A stretch of 64,000 nucleotides of DNA, from the NCBI RefSeq assembly GCF_028368935.1, contig NZ_JAQNDK010000003.1, forward strand, positions 1,364,001-1,428,000, given 5' to 3'. This DNA is from Sorangium aterium. Lineage in GTDB: Bacteria; Myxococcota_A; Polyangia; Polyangiales; Polyangiaceae. The notes beneath the pieces were generated by a model, which did not search any database, was not told where the DNA came from, and saw nothing but the letters and a program-made list of their open reading frames with translations. Both the position numbers and the translations under genes were made by a program. Of this stretch, positions 18,368-32,463 are shown piece after piece. Numbering within the stretch: the first letter of the stretch is position 1; each line of letters opens with the position of its first letter.

Positions 18368-19476
18368 GCACCACGCGCGCGCGCCGTGCCTCCACGCCCC
18401 GCCCGGGCCGCGCCTCCGCGGTGGGCTCCGCGCTCGCGCGCCTGCTCCGGCGCCTCGGCTGGGCCGCGATCGTCATCGCCGGGGTCACCGCCGTCTCGTT
18501 CGGGATAGCGTACCTCCTGCCGGGAGACGCCGCGCGGATGCTCGTCGGGCCGCAGGCCTCGGCGGCGGACCTCGAGCGCGCGCGGGCCATCCACGGGCTG
18601 GATCGCCCGGTCCCCGTGCAGTTCGCGCGGTTCGTACGGCGGCTCGTCCACCTAGGCCCCGCGCGGGGCGGCGACGGCAGCGGCGCTGGCCCCGACGCGG
18701 GCGCGCGCGCCGATCCGGAGCACCGCAGCTGCGCGGCGGGTCCGCTCGGCCTGCACGTCGACCTCGGGTACAGCTTCCACTACCGCAAGCCGGTCGTGGA
18801 TCTGCTCGAGGCGAAGGTGCCGCGATCCGTCGAGCTCGCGCTGGCCGCCCTGCTGGTGCAGCTCCTGCTCGGCCTCTCGCTCGGGATCGTCGCGGCGGCC
18901 CGCCGCGGGACGGCCTGGGAGGACACGGCGCTCGGCGCCACGCTGCTCGGCGCCAGCGCGCCGACCTTCGTGCTGGGCCCCGCCCTCCAGTACGTGCTCG
19001 CCTACAAGCTCCGGCTCTTGCCCTACGACGGGTACGGCGCCACGGCGGCCGATCACCTGCGCTCCCTCGTCCTGCCGGCGCTGACCCTCGGCGTGTTCGG
19101 CAGCGCCCTCTACGCGCGCATCGTCCGCGAGGAGCTCCGGACGCTGCTCCGCCAGGACTTCATCCGCACCGCGCGGGCCAAGGGCGCCTCTCGCCTGCGC
19201 GCGCTCGTCGTCCATGCGCTGCGCAACGCGCTCTTGCCGCTCGCCACGCTCGCCGCGCTCGATCTCGGGGCGCTGGCGGGCGGCGCGATCGTCACGGAGA
19301 AGCTCTTCCGCTGGCCCGGCGTCGGGAGCATGGCGGTCGAGGCGCTCCAGAACCGGGACGGCCCGCTGATCGTGGGGACGGTGCTCTTCTCCGCGGCCAC
19401 GATCGTGCTCGCCACCGTCGCGCTCGATCTCGCGGCCCTGGCGCTCGATCCCCGGCTCAGGTCGCGGTCGCGCTGA
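18364..19476 (+). CDS. DppB-type ABC transporter permease
   Basis: The 370-residue product overlaps the previous gene by four bases (ATGA). After a basic N-terminus comes the first membrane segment WAAIVIAGVTAVSFGIAYLLPGD, typical of DppB/OppB, then RAIHGLDRPVPVQFARFV. An Asp/Gly/Ala-rich insertion sits at about 95-125, and YSFHYRKPVVDLLEAKVPRS follows. The coupling loop RQDFIRTARAKGASRLRALV is intact. It would pair with the fused DppC-SBP protein to form the inner-membrane pore for a peptide-like or other family-5 substrate. No ATPase gene (DppD/DppF) adjoins: the next gene is on the other strand 15 bp away, so ATPases must come from elsewhere. Confidence 0.88.
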   Translation: MSTTRARRASTPRPGRASAVGSALARLLRRLGWAAIVIAGVTAVSFGIAYLLPGDAARMLVGPQASAADLERARAIHGLDRPVPVQFARFVRRLVHLGPARGGDGSGAGPDAGARADPEHRSCAAGPLGLHVDLGYSFHYRKPVVDLLEAKVPRSVELALAALLVQLLLGLSLGIVAAARRGTAWEDTALGATLLGASAPTFVLGPALQYVLAYKLRLLPYDGYGATAADHLRSLVLPALTLGVFGSALYARIVREELRTLLRQDFIRTARAKGASRLRALVVHALRNALLPLATLAALDLGALAGGAIVTEKLFRWPGVGSMAVEALQNRDGPLIVGTVLFSAATIVLATVALDLAALALDPRLRSRSR

Positions 19477-19491
19477 GCGCGGGCCGCACGC

Positions 19492-24850
<5,359 letters not shown>

Positions 24851-24971
24851 CCCATCGAGTCTAGCCGAAAGCGCGCTCAGTGGTTCGGATCAGATGGCGC
24901 CAGTTTGGCGACCGCCGTGGAGCGCCCCCCCGAGGGTCGCCGCGCGCGGCGGACAGCGCGCCTGGAAGGAC

Positions 24972-26207
24972 TCAGATCTCTTCCAGAATCTTCGCCTTGC
25001 GGGCCTGGAACTCCTCGTCGGTGATGAGGCCCTTGCTCTTGAGCTCCCCGAGGCGCTCCAGGCGCTGCTCGATCGACGGCGCTGCGGCGGGGGCAGCCTG
25101 CGGCGCGCCCGGATAGCCCTGCGGCGCGCCCGGATAGCCCTGCGGCGCGCCCGGATAGCCCTGCGGCGCGCCCGGGTAACCCTGCGGCGCACCCGGCTGC
25201 TGCATGTGCGGCGGCACGAACTGAGGCTGGCCCTGCGCCGCGAGCGCGGGGTTCATCGCCTGCGCCAGGCCGGCGCCGATCGCCACCTGGGCGCCCAGCC
25301 CGGCGACGCCGCTGCCGTCGCCGCCCTGCGCCATGCCCTGGCCGGCGCCCATCATGGCCTGGCCGGCGGCGTAGTTCTGCCAGTTGCCCGCCAGCTGCTG
25401 CACGTACCGAGCGTCCTGCTGGAACCGCTGGTCGAGCTCGAACTGCTTCGCGCGGGCGGTGTCCTGCGCGACGCCGACGCCGCGGCGCGCATCGCCGCGC
25501 GCCTTGTTCGCCTCGCGGAGGAGCTTCTGCTCTTCGGCCGAGAAGTTGATGTTGAAGTTGCCGATCTCGAGGATCTTGCAGCCGATCTCCTCGAGGTTCG
25601 GCGCGGACTGCACGATGCGGGCGCCGAGCTCCAGGCTCATGCCGCCGAGGTTGAGCAGGCTCTTCTGCTGCTGCGCGCAGACCTGGCCGATCACGGTCTT
25701 CACGCTCATGAAGAACTTGCCCTTGATCCAGCTCAGGACGACATCGTTGTCGCCGCTGCCGCCGCACTGCCCGTGGTACCCGACGACGAACCGCACCGGA
25801 TCGACCACGACCAGCGAGAACTCACCGAAGATGCGCGGCGTCACGAACTCGAAGAGGACGGGGTCCTCCATCGACTCCAGCGGCCCGCCGAACGGCACGC
25901 CGCGGACCGGCTGCGTCTTGACGAAGAAGATCTCGGCGATGAAGACGTCCCCGCCCGTGAACTTGTTGACGAGGTTGTTCAGGAACGGGATGTTCTGGGT
26001 CTGGAGGGTGTGGCGCCCTGTGGGCAGGTAACCCATGTACCTGCCGTCCTTGAAGAAGAGGGCACACTCATCGCTGTCGACCGTCAGCTGCGACCAGAAG
26101 GGGACGTTCTGATCCGGGTGCTTGTAGACGATGAGATGCTTCGCCGCGTCCGGGCGCGCGATCATCATCTCGCGGACGCCGCTCTTCACGAAATCGAAAA
26201 TCCCCAT
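24972..26207 (-). CDS. SPFH-domain protein with C-terminal SHOCT domain
   Basis: The product has 411 residues. The N-terminal part (MGIFDFVKSGVREMMIARPD, then HLIVYKHPDQNVPFWSQLTV, ALFFKDGRYMGYLPTGRHTL, GGDVFIAEIFFVKTQP) matches the bacterial SPFH 'virion core protein-like' family. A helical stretch and a Gly/Met/Ala-rich region follow, then five GAPQGYP repeats. The chain ends in a SHOCT domain (IEQRLERLGELKSKGLITDE then EFQARKAKILEEI). There is no membrane segment. Relatives often accompany phage-shock or vesicle-type membrane stress functions, and an oligomeric membrane scaffold is the family-level guess. The 298-bp divergent gap to the next gene holds no gene that I can see. Confidence 0.85.
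   Translation of the reverse strand: MGIFDFVKSGVREMMIARPDAAKHLIVYKHPDQNVPFWSQLTVDSDECALFFKDGRYMGYLPTGRHTLQTQNIPFLNNLVNKFTGGDVFIAEIFFVKTQPVRGVPFGGPLESMEDPVLFEFVTPRIFGEFSLVVVDPVRFVVGYHGQCGGSGDNDVVLSWIKGKFFMSVKTVIGQVCAQQQKSLLNLGGMSLELGARIVQSAPNLEEIGCKILEIGNFNINFSAEEQKLLREANKARGDARRGVGVAQDTARAKQFELDQRFQQDARYVQQLAGNWQNYAAGQAMMGAGQGMAQGGDGSGVAGLGAQVAIGAGLAQAMNPALAAQGQPQFVPPHMQQPGAPQGYPGAPQGYPGAPQGYPGAPQGYPGAPQAAPAAAPSIEQRLERLGELKSKGLITDEEFQARKAKILEEI
25097..25201. repeat. Five tandem 21-bp units encoding GAPQGYP
   Basis: The units are almost identical; only the last two differ at a few bases. They encode a flexible GAPQGYP linker between the SPFH and SHOCT domains. The near identity suggests recent expansion. 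Confidence 0.85.
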
Positions 26208-26505
26208 GTCGCGCTCCTCTTCGGTGTGCTCGGTGTGCTGGGTGTAACGGACCTGCCGGTCCCCTGCCCCCCGGGACCTCGGGCTTCATTCCGGCAGGCG
26301 GCGCGCAGGGCCCGCGCCGTTCATTCTCCGTTGACGATCGCCGCGCCTTTCAGGCACACAGCGGCCTCAGGATAATCCGCAGATCGCAGGGCAGCAATGC
26401 CCGCCGGGAGGACCGTATGCCCGTTGCTCCGCTTGCTCTGCCAGCTCTGCTTGCTCTGCTCGAGCCGCTGGGGCCACATGGGGCCGCGCCGGCGAGGGCG
26501 CCTCG

Positions 26506-27624
26506 ATGACCGCGCCGATCGACGTCGGCGCCCTCTCGGCGCCCGCGCAGAAGCTGGCGCAGCCGAGCGCGCCGCAGAAGCTCAGGGAGATGGCGGCGCG
26601 CGGCATCGCCCCCGGGCTCAAGCCGGGCGAGGTCGTGACGGTGCTCGTGCTGCTCGCCTCGCGCGAGGAGGAGCCGGCCCGCGAGGCCGCGGAGAAGACG
26701 CTGGCGGCGCTCCCCGAGCCGCTGCTCCAGGGCGCGCTCGGCGCGGATCTGCAGCCGCCGGTCATCGATCGGCTGGCCCGCGCGTACGCGGACCGCCTCC
26801 CGGTCGTCGAGAGGCTCTGCGCGATGCCGGGCATCGCCGCGGAGACGCTCGAGGAGCTCGCGCGGACCGGGGGCGAGGCGGTGACGGAGCTCATCGCCGT
26901 CAACGAGGAGCGGCTGCTCAAGAACCCGCGCGTCATCGAGAAGCTCTACCTCAACAAGAACACGCGGATGTCGACCGCAGACCGCCTCGTCGATCTCGCC
27001 TCCCGCAACGGGGTCGAGCTCACGGGCATCCCGGCGTGGCGCGAGGTCAGCGTCGCGATCAAGGACGAGCTCATCGCGGAGCCGTCGCCCGAGCCCACGC
27101 CGGACGACGTGCTGTTCAGCGAGACGCAGGCGCTCGCGGAGGCCCTCGCGGCGGACGAGCCGGTCGACACCCACGTCGAGGACGAGGAGGGCAAGGAGGA
27201 GATCAAGGAGCAGTACGTCCCGCTCTACAAGCGGCTCGCCGACATGACCATGTCGCAGCGGATCCGGCGGGCGATGCTCGGCTCGCGCGAGGAGCGCATG
27301 CTGCTCGTGCGCGACTCGAACCGCCTCGTGGCCAGCGCCGCCGTGCGCAGCCCGCAGATGCAGGAGGAGGAGGTCGTCCTCATCAGCCGCAACCGGAACA
27401 TCTCGGACGAGGTGCTGCGGATCATCTCGACGACGCCCGAGTGGCTGAAGAGCTACACGGTGAAGCGGAACCTCGTGGAGAACCCGAGGACGCCGGTGCT
27501 CGTCGCGACCCGGCTGGTCCAGCACCTGCGCGAGTCCGATCTCCGGGGCATCGCGAAGAGCAAGAACGTGACGTCGCCGGTGAAGGACGCCGCGAGGCGG
27601 CACCTCGAGCGGCGCAAGAGCTGA
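26506..27624 (+). CDS. Conserved helical protein of unknown function
   Basis: The product has 372 residues. I do not recognise a named domain. The N-terminal two-thirds is helical with HEAT-like pairs: KLREMAARGIAPGLKPGEVV, then EEPAREAAEKTLAALPEPLL, LEELARTGGEAVTELIAVNE and PRVIEKLYLNKNTRMSTADR. An acidic linker (about 205-235, rich in E and D) leads to an ordered end (YKRLADMTMSQRIRRAMLGS, EERMLLVRDSNRLVASAAVR, VVLISRNRNISDEVLRII). There is no signal peptide, so it is cytoplasmic. It precedes the NikR-like regulator gene by 14 bp, so the two are likely cotranscribed. Confidence 0.75.
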   Translation: MTAPIDVGALSAPAQKLAQPSAPQKLREMAARGIAPGLKPGEVVTVLVLLASREEEPAREAAEKTLAALPEPLLQGALGADLQPPVIDRLARAYADRLPVVERLCAMPGIAAETLEELARTGGEAVTELIAVNEERLLKNPRVIEKLYLNKNTRMSTADRLVDLASRNGVELTGIPAWREVSVAIKDELIAEPSPEPTPDDVLFSETQALAEALAADEPVDTHVEDEEGKEEIKEQYVPLYKRLADMTMSQRIRRAMLGSREERMLLVRDSNRLVASAAVRSPQMQEEEVVLISRNRNISDEVLRIISTTPEWLKSYTVKRNLVENPRTPVLVATRLVQHLRESDLRGIAKSKNVTSPVKDAARRHLERRKS

Positions 27625-27638
27625 ACGGGGGACGAGCG

Positions 27639-28061
27639 ATGAGCGACCTGGTCCGCTTCGGCGTGGCGATGGATCGCGCGCTGCTGGCCGACTTCGATCG
27701 GCGCATCACCGCGCAGGGCTACGAGAACCGCTCGGAGGCGCTGCGGGATCTGGTCCGCGCCGACCTGACGCGCGCCGCCCTGGACGAGGGGGCCGAGGTG
27801 GCGGCCACGCTGACGCTCGTCTACGAGCCCGAGGTGCGCGAGCTCGTGCTGCGGATCTCCGAGCTGGAGGAGCGGCGCGCGGGTCTGGTGGTCTCCAGCC
27901 TGCTGGTCCGCCTCGACGCGGACCGGCTGCTCCAGGTGATGGTGCTGAAGGGCCGCGGGCAGGAGCTGTCCGAGCTCGCCGGGCAGCTCGCCGGGGCCAA
28001 GGGGGTGCTGTCCTGCGCGCTCACGCCGGCCGCGGCGCTGCCGGGGGCGGCGCGCCGGTAA
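27639..28061 (+). CDS. NikR-like ribbon-helix-helix regulator lacking nickel ligands
   Basis: The product has 140 residues. Residues 4-45 are a ribbon-helix-helix (VRFGVAMDRALLADFDRRIT, NRSEALRDLVRADLTRA), and 55-130 form the ACT-like NikR C-terminal domain (TLTLVYEPEVRELVLRISEL, LLVRLDADRLLQVMVLKG). Aligned by eye to E. coli NikR from memory, the nickel ligands His76, His87, His89 and Cys95 fall on E78, L89, R91 and L97. None is retained. DNA binding is probably intact, but metal sensing of the NikR type is not expected. It lies 14 bp after the helical unknown gene. Confidence 0.85.
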   Translation: MSDLVRFGVAMDRALLADFDRRITAQGYENRSEALRDLVRADLTRAALDEGAEVAATLTLVYEPEVRELVLRISELEERRAGLVVSSLLVRLDADRLLQVMVLKGRGQELSELAGQLAGAKGVLSCALTPAAALPGAARR

Positions 28062-28109
28062 CAGGGGCCGGCGGCCGGCAGCAGGGCCGACGCGGCGGGG
28101 CGAAGGCCG

Positions 28110-28199
28110 TCACTTGCGCAGCTCCACCACCGTACCGGCCCCCTGGTTCGCGCAGCAGACGTCGCCGTCGTCGACCGCGATGGACCTGGAGCCGCTGAT
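28110..28199 (-). pseudogene. Remnant of a beta-propeller repeat protein (C-terminal fragment)
   Basis: Directly after, and in frame with, the TAA of the SPOR gene there are 29 sense codons and a TGA. They read ISGSRSIAVDDGDVCCANQG then AGTVVELRK. The IAVDD-x-VYWAN-x-G-x-GTV pattern is the blade repeat of large secreted myxobacterial propeller proteins. No start codon or other blades are present, so this is the tail of a deleted gene whose rest has been replaced by, or rearranged against, the SPOR gene. Confidence 0.55.
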
Positions 28200-29027
28200 T
28201 TACGCGTCGTCGCCGGGGCTTTCAGCCACCTTCACCGTGGTCTTGGGCGGGTCGACGATGAACGTCACGAGGCGCTCCTTGGCCTCGAACTCCTGCCGGT
28301 AGATCACGGCCGAGCGCTTGTACTTGAAGGGGCCGACGCGCACCCGGTGCCAGAGGCCGCGGCCCTTCACGTACGCCGGCTCGACGTACGCCTTGTGCCC
28401 GCGCCGGCGCAGGGCCGCCGCGAAGTTCTCGGCGTCGGTGGGGTCCTTGAACGAGCTCACCTGGAGCTGGTAGCTGCCAGGCCCTCCCCGCTCGGTCTCG
28501 GGCCCCTCCTCGCGCGACACGTGGCGGGCCATCGCCGTGAGCGTGTCGTTCGGGGCGACCTCGCCCCCGGAGGGCCCGAGCACGTGCTGCGCCGGCAGCG
28601 GGACCACGGGCAGCCGGTCCGCGGCAAGCGGCGGGGCGGGCGCGGCAGCGGGCGCCTCGGCGGAGGCGGCCGCCTTGGCCGCCCGCGGATCGCGCACGGC
28701 CTCGAGCGCTGTCGTCGGGTGCTCCGCGTCCGAGAGGACCGCGGGGAACGTCACGTCCTCCCCGATCGTGGCGGGGCGCGGGGCCGGCTTCACGCCGGCC
28801 GGGTGGGCGCGCGCGACCAGATCGCCGAGCGGATCGGCGTTGACCGGCCGCTCGCGGTGCGGGGCGCGCAGGAGCGCCACCGCCGCGAAGACGATGCACG
28901 CCCCGCCGAGCGAGGCCAGCACCAGCGCGCCCGCGCGCGACGGGCGAGCCCCGGGATCCTCTTCCTGGATCTCCTCGAGGTTCCGCACCGCCCCGGTGTC
29001 CATGCTCTCGCCCTTGCTGCGCCTCAT
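28200..29027 (-). CDS. SPOR-domain membrane protein
   Basis: The product has 275 residues, with AGGAGG six bases before the ATG (29031-29036). A short cytoplasmic head is followed by one membrane segment at about 33-54 and a Pro/Ala-rich periplasmic spacer. A SPOR domain sits at about 185-262 (SYQLQVSSFKDPTDAENFAA, ALRRRGHKAYVEPAYVKGRG, WHRVRVGPFKYKRSAVIYRQ). SPOR domains bind denuded peptidoglycan at division sites, so the role is probably septal. An AT-rich TAAAGT lies upstream as a possible -10. The divergent 319-bp gap to the sigma gene holds no further gene that I can see. Confidence 0.88.
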   Translation of the reverse strand: MRRSKGESMDTGAVRNLEEIQEEDPGARPSRAGALVLASLGGACIVFAAVALLRAPHRERPVNADPLGDLVARAHPAGVKPAPRPATIGEDVTFPAVLSDAEHPTTALEAVRDPRAAKAAASAEAPAAAPAPPLAADRLPVVPLPAQHVLGPSGGEVAPNDTLTAMARHVSREEGPETERGGPGSYQLQVSSFKDPTDAENFAAALRRRGHKAYVEPAYVKGRGLWHRVRVGPFKYKRSAVIYRQEFEAKERLVTFIVDPPKTTVKVAESPGDDA

Positions 29028-29346
29028 GCGTCCTCCTCGCCCCGTCTACCCTGCCCCGCCGCCGACCAACAACTTTCGTGTGCTACTTTATCCTACATCC
29101 CCCGGACGGGTCCGGTCTCTGCGAGCGCTCTCGGGCGAGCGCGCGCTTCGGCGGGGCCGGGCAGCCTCGCATGCGCGGCGCGCGCGAGGAAAGTTCTCGG
29201 CCGGCGCCGGGCGCGCGCTGCCCGCCCTGTTCCCCCGGGCTTCGTCCGCGGTGAGCCGTCCCGCGACGCTGCCGTGACTCAAGGGGGCCGATCGGATCAC
29301 GAGGCGGCAGGAGGCGTTCGGTCATTCTCAGCGGAGCCCCACGACC

Positions 29347-29970
29347 ATGGTGATGCGCGCCGGCGCGCTCGCCCCCCCGCGACGGCTCGGCGTGGTCGCC
29401 TACGCGAGCGACGAGGCGCTCGTGGAGGGCCTCCGCGCGAGGCATCCCGCCGCGCTCTCCGCCTTCCACGAGCGCTTCTCCGGGCACGTGCTCCGCGTCC
29501 TCGGCCGGCTGCTCGGCGGCAGCCGCGACCTCTCCGACGCTCATCACGACGCCTTCGTCCGCGCGCTGTCCTCCCTCGACACCTTGCGCGATCCGGCAGC
29601 GTTGAAGGCGTGGATCACCTCGGTCGCCGTGTTCACGGCGCGGACCTGCATCCAGCGGCGCGCGCGCCGAAAATGGCTCCTCTTCTTCGCCCCCGACGAG
29701 CTCCCACCCCTCGTGGAGCCCCCGTACCAAGGTGAGGCCCACGAGGCGCTGCGCGCTACCTATCGCGCGCTGGAGCGGCTCCCGGCCGACGAGCGCATCG
29801 CGTTCGCGCTGCGGCGCATCGAGGGGATGAACCTCCAGGAGGTCGCCGACGCGTGCGGCGTCTCGCTCGCGACCATCAAGCGGAGGCTGGCCCGCGCCGA
29901 GGTCCATTTCCTCGAGGCGGCGCGGGACCAACCCGCCCTCGAGGAGTGGCTGAAGGGAGGCGCGCCATGA
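29347..29970 (+). CDS. ECF-type RNA polymerase sigma factor (partner of FecR-like protein)
   Basis: The product has 207 residues (a second Met lies two codons in). Region 2 spans about 20-105: DEALVEGLRARHPAALSAFH, RDLSDAHHDAFVRALSSLDT and ALKAWITSVAVFTARTCIQR. Region 4 spans about 137-190: ALERLPADERIAFALRRIEG, MNLQEVADACGVSLATIKRR. The stop overlaps the start of the FecR-like gene by four bases. An ECF sigma next to a FecR-like membrane protein points to cell-envelope signalling, with the FecR-like partner as likely sigma regulator, although no outer-membrane receptor gene is adjacent. Confidence 0.88.
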   Translation: MVMRAGALAPPRRLGVVAYASDEALVEGLRARHPAALSAFHERFSGHVLRVLGRLLGGSRDLSDAHHDAFVRALSSLDTLRDPAALKAWITSVAVFTARTCIQRRARRKWLLFFAPDELPPLVEPPYQGEAHEALRATYRALERLPADERIAFALRRIEGMNLQEVADACGVSLATIKRRLARAEVHFLEAARDQPALEEWLKGGAP

Positions 29971-31238
29971 GCGATCCTCCGTCGCTCGATCGTCTTCGTG
30001 AGCTCCGCCGGGCCCAGGATGAGGAGCTCGCGGCGCAGGATCTCGATGGTGCGCGCCAGCGGTTCCTGGAGGTGGCGGCCGGCGGCTCGTCCCGTCCCGG
30101 GGCTGCCCGCCTCGGCCCCGCGCGTGCTCGGTGGATCGCGCCCGCGGCCCTCGTGGCGCTGGCAGGAGCTTGCGCCGCGCTGCTCCTCGTCCTGCTCCCG
30201 TCGTCGCGGTCGCTCTCGTTCGCGGTCGGCTCGGCGCAAGGTCAGGTCGGGGCGTGGATCGCCGCCGGCGCGGACGCTCCTCTGGCGGTCGCCTTCTCGG
30301 ACGGCACGTCCCTGGCGCTGGACGCGAACGCCCGGGCGCGCGTGGTGGCCGCCGACGCGCGTGGCGCGCGCGTGCTGCTGGAAGGCGGCCGGCTCACGGC
30401 GACGGTGACCCACACCGCGACGAGCGCATGGAACTTCGACGTCGGCCCGTTCGACGTGCTGGTCACCGGCACGCGCTTCGAGCTGAGCTGGTCCCCGGTG
30501 AGCGAGGAGCTCAAGCTGGTGCTGCGGGAGGGCTCGGTCGCCGTGTCGGGGCCGCTCGTTGGGGGGCGACGCACCGTCGCTGCGGGCGAGACGCTCGATG
30601 TCTTCTGCAAGGAGCAGCGCTTCGAGCTCACGCGCGGGGAGCTGCCCGCCGCCGCCCCACCTCCGCCGCCTTCCACGCGCGTCGATCAGGCAGCCTCCGA
30701 GCCGGCCCCCGCGGCGACCGGCACCAGCGAACGAGCGAGGACCGCGAAGGCCGCGGACGCCTCCCCGCGCCCGCCGAGCTGGCGCGATCTCGTGGCCGGC
30801 GACAGGTACCGAGAGGCCATGACCGCGGCCGAGGCCGAGGGCTTCGACGGGCTCGTCGCCCGCGCGAGCGCGGCGGATCTGCTGATGCTCGCGGACGTCG
30901 CGCGCTTCTCCGGGAAGCCGGATCGCGCCGCGGCGGCGCTCACCGCGGCGCGGAGCCGGTTCGCGGGCTCGGGCGAGGCGGCGAAGGCCGCCTTCCACCT
31001 CGGCCGGATGGCGTTCGACCAGCGGCGATCGTACGCCGAGGCCGAGCGCTGGTTCCTCGTGTACCTCGAGGAGCAGCCGGGCGGCTCCTTTGCGCAGGAG
31101 GCGCTCGGGAGGGTCATCGAATGCCGGGAGTCGATGGGCTCGGCCGGCGAGGCCCGCGAGGCCGCGCGCCGCTACCTGGCGCGGTATCCGGCGGGGCCGC
31201 ACGCCGCGCACGCCAGGGATCTCCTCGAGGGAGAGTGA
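29967..31238 (+). CDS. FecR-like membrane protein with C-terminal TPR-type repeats
   Basis: The product has 423 residues. A cytoplasmic helical head (1-50, a plausible sigma-binding part) precedes one membrane segment (57-77). A FecR-type beta domain is at about 86-212 (GQVGAWIAAGADAPLAVAFS, GTSLALDANARARVVAADAR, FDVLVTGTRFELSWSP, REGSVAVSGPLVGGRRTVAA). A Pro/Ala linker follows, then TPR-like helices at about 265-420 (DRYREAMTAAEAEGFDGLVA, AKAAFHLGRMAFDQRRSYAE, AERWFLVYLEEQPGGSFAQE). Coupling to the ECF gene upstream and to the secreted-protein gene downstream suggests a three-gene signalling unit. Confidence 0.87.
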   Translation: MSDPPSLDRLRELRRAQDEELAAQDLDGARQRFLEVAAGGSSRPGAARLGPARARWIAPAALVALAGACAALLLVLLPSSRSLSFAVGSAQGQVGAWIAAGADAPLAVAFSDGTSLALDANARARVVAADARGARVLLEGGRLTATVTHTATSAWNFDVGPFDVLVTGTRFELSWSPVSEELKLVLREGSVAVSGPLVGGRRTVAAGETLDVFCKEQRFELTRGELPAAAPPPPPSTRVDQAASEPAPAATGTSERARTAKAADASPRPPSWRDLVAGDRYREAMTAAEAEGFDGLVARASAADLLMLADVARFSGKPDRAAAALTAARSRFAGSGEAAKAAFHLGRMAFDQRRSYAEAERWFLVYLEEQPGGSFAQEALGRVIECRESMGSAGEAREAARRYLARYPAGPHAAHARDLLEGE

Positions 31239-32384
31239 GTGCGGTCTCGAAGGCCGGCTCGCGCGGCGCACGGCCGAGCCTGGGCGCTCGGGCTCTGCCT
31301 CCTCGTCGCCCCCGAAGCGCGCGCAGCGCCGCCAGAGCCGCCGCCGAAGCCGCCGCGCCCGAAGGTCGTCCTGATCGCCGATCGCCGCTCGGACCCCATC
31401 ATGGCGCGCGTCTACGCCGAGCTCGCGACGCTCGGCTTCACGGTGGAGGTCGTGAGGGTGCGAGGCGCCGATGCGCCCTCCCACGGACCCATCGAGACGA
31501 GCGCGCGCGAGGCCGGAGCGGCGGTGGCGCTCCGCGTGGCGGAGGTGCCGGGCGGCGTCGAGGTCTCGATCGACCAGGGTGCGACGGGCAAGTCGGTCCA
31601 GCGCACCGTGATGGCCGACGATCCCGCCACGGTCGCGATCCGCGCGGTGGAGCTCCTGCGCGCGAGCCTCCTGGAGGTGCGCTCTCCCCCGCCCTCGCGG
31701 GGCGAGGTTGAAGCCGATCCGGCGGCCCCCGCCGTCGTCGACGCGCGAGAGCCGCCGCCGGCCAGGCCCGCGCCCGTCGCCGCCCCCCTCCCGCGAGCCG
31801 ACGGCGCCTCCCAGGCGCGCCCTCCTCCGCCATCCAGGCCAGGCGCGACCGCGAGCGCACCGGCGACGTTCGGCGTCGGGGCGGCGCCGGCGGTCCTGTG
31901 GAGCCCCGGCGGCGTGCCCGCCACCCCGATGCTGGACGTGTCGGGGTACGCGATGATCCGGCCTCGACTGGGGCTCTCCACCTTCGCCCAGATCCCGCTC
32001 GCCACCGCGAGCCGCGAGGGCAAAGAGGGCACGCGGCGCGTGTGGGTGGCCCTCGCCTCCCTGGGGGTGCGCGTCCCGCTCGGCCCCACCGACGCCGCGT
32101 GGCAGCCTTCGATCGGCGCGGGGCTCGCCGCCGCCTGGCTGCACGTCGAGGGCGAAGGCCGCTCGCCGGGGTACGTCGGCAGGTCGAAGGACGCGTACGC
32201 GGTCGCGCCGTACCTGCGCGCGGGGCTCTCGTTCGCGCCGACTCCACACCTGCGGATCAGCGAGCACCTGCTCGCCGGGATCGCGGCGCCGCGCATCGTG
32301 ATCGACGCCGCAGGCCGCGCGACCGACACGTGGGGTCGCCCGTTCCTTGGCGCATCTCTCGGGGTGGAGCTCGTGCTGCCATGA
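31239..32384 (+). CDS. Secreted/outer-membrane protein of the ECF-FecR unit, unknown function
   Basis: The product has 381 residues from a GTG immediately after the FecR-like stop. A signal peptide ends near LLVAPEARAAPP. An alpha/beta segment follows (KVVLIADRRSDPIMARVYAE, LATLGFTVEVVRVRGADAPS), then a Pro/Ala linker. The C-terminal half has alternating hydrophobic strands (MLDVSGYAMIRPRLGLSTFA, VALASLGVRVPLGPTD, APYLRAGLSFAPTPHLRISE, GASLGVELVLP) that look like a small outer-membrane beta-barrel. No enzyme motif is seen. Similar triplets of sigma, FecR-TPR and barrel-like proteins are common in myxobacteria, but their signal is not known to me. Confidence 0.75.
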   Translation: MRSRRPARAAHGRAWALGLCLLVAPEARAAPPEPPPKPPRPKVVLIADRRSDPIMARVYAELATLGFTVEVVRVRGADAPSHGPIETSAREAGAAVALRVAEVPGGVEVSIDQGATGKSVQRTVMADDPATVAIRAVELLRASLLEVRSPPPSRGEVEADPAAPAVVDAREPPPARPAPVAAPLPRADGASQARPPPPSRPGATASAPATFGVGAAPAVLWSPGGVPATPMLDVSGYAMIRPRLGLSTFAQIPLATASREGKEGTRRVWVALASLGVRVPLGPTDAAWQPSIGAGLAAAWLHVEGEGRSPGYVGRSKDAYAVAPYLRAGLSFAPTPHLRISEHLLAGIAAPRIVIDAAGRATDTWGRPFLGASLGVELVLP

Positions 32385-32463
32385 GCCGAATTGGGCAGCT
32401 TCCGTGACCTCAGCGCAGACCATCTGGACGCCGGGCGCCTCGGCGCTCGGCGTGGAGGACCGA

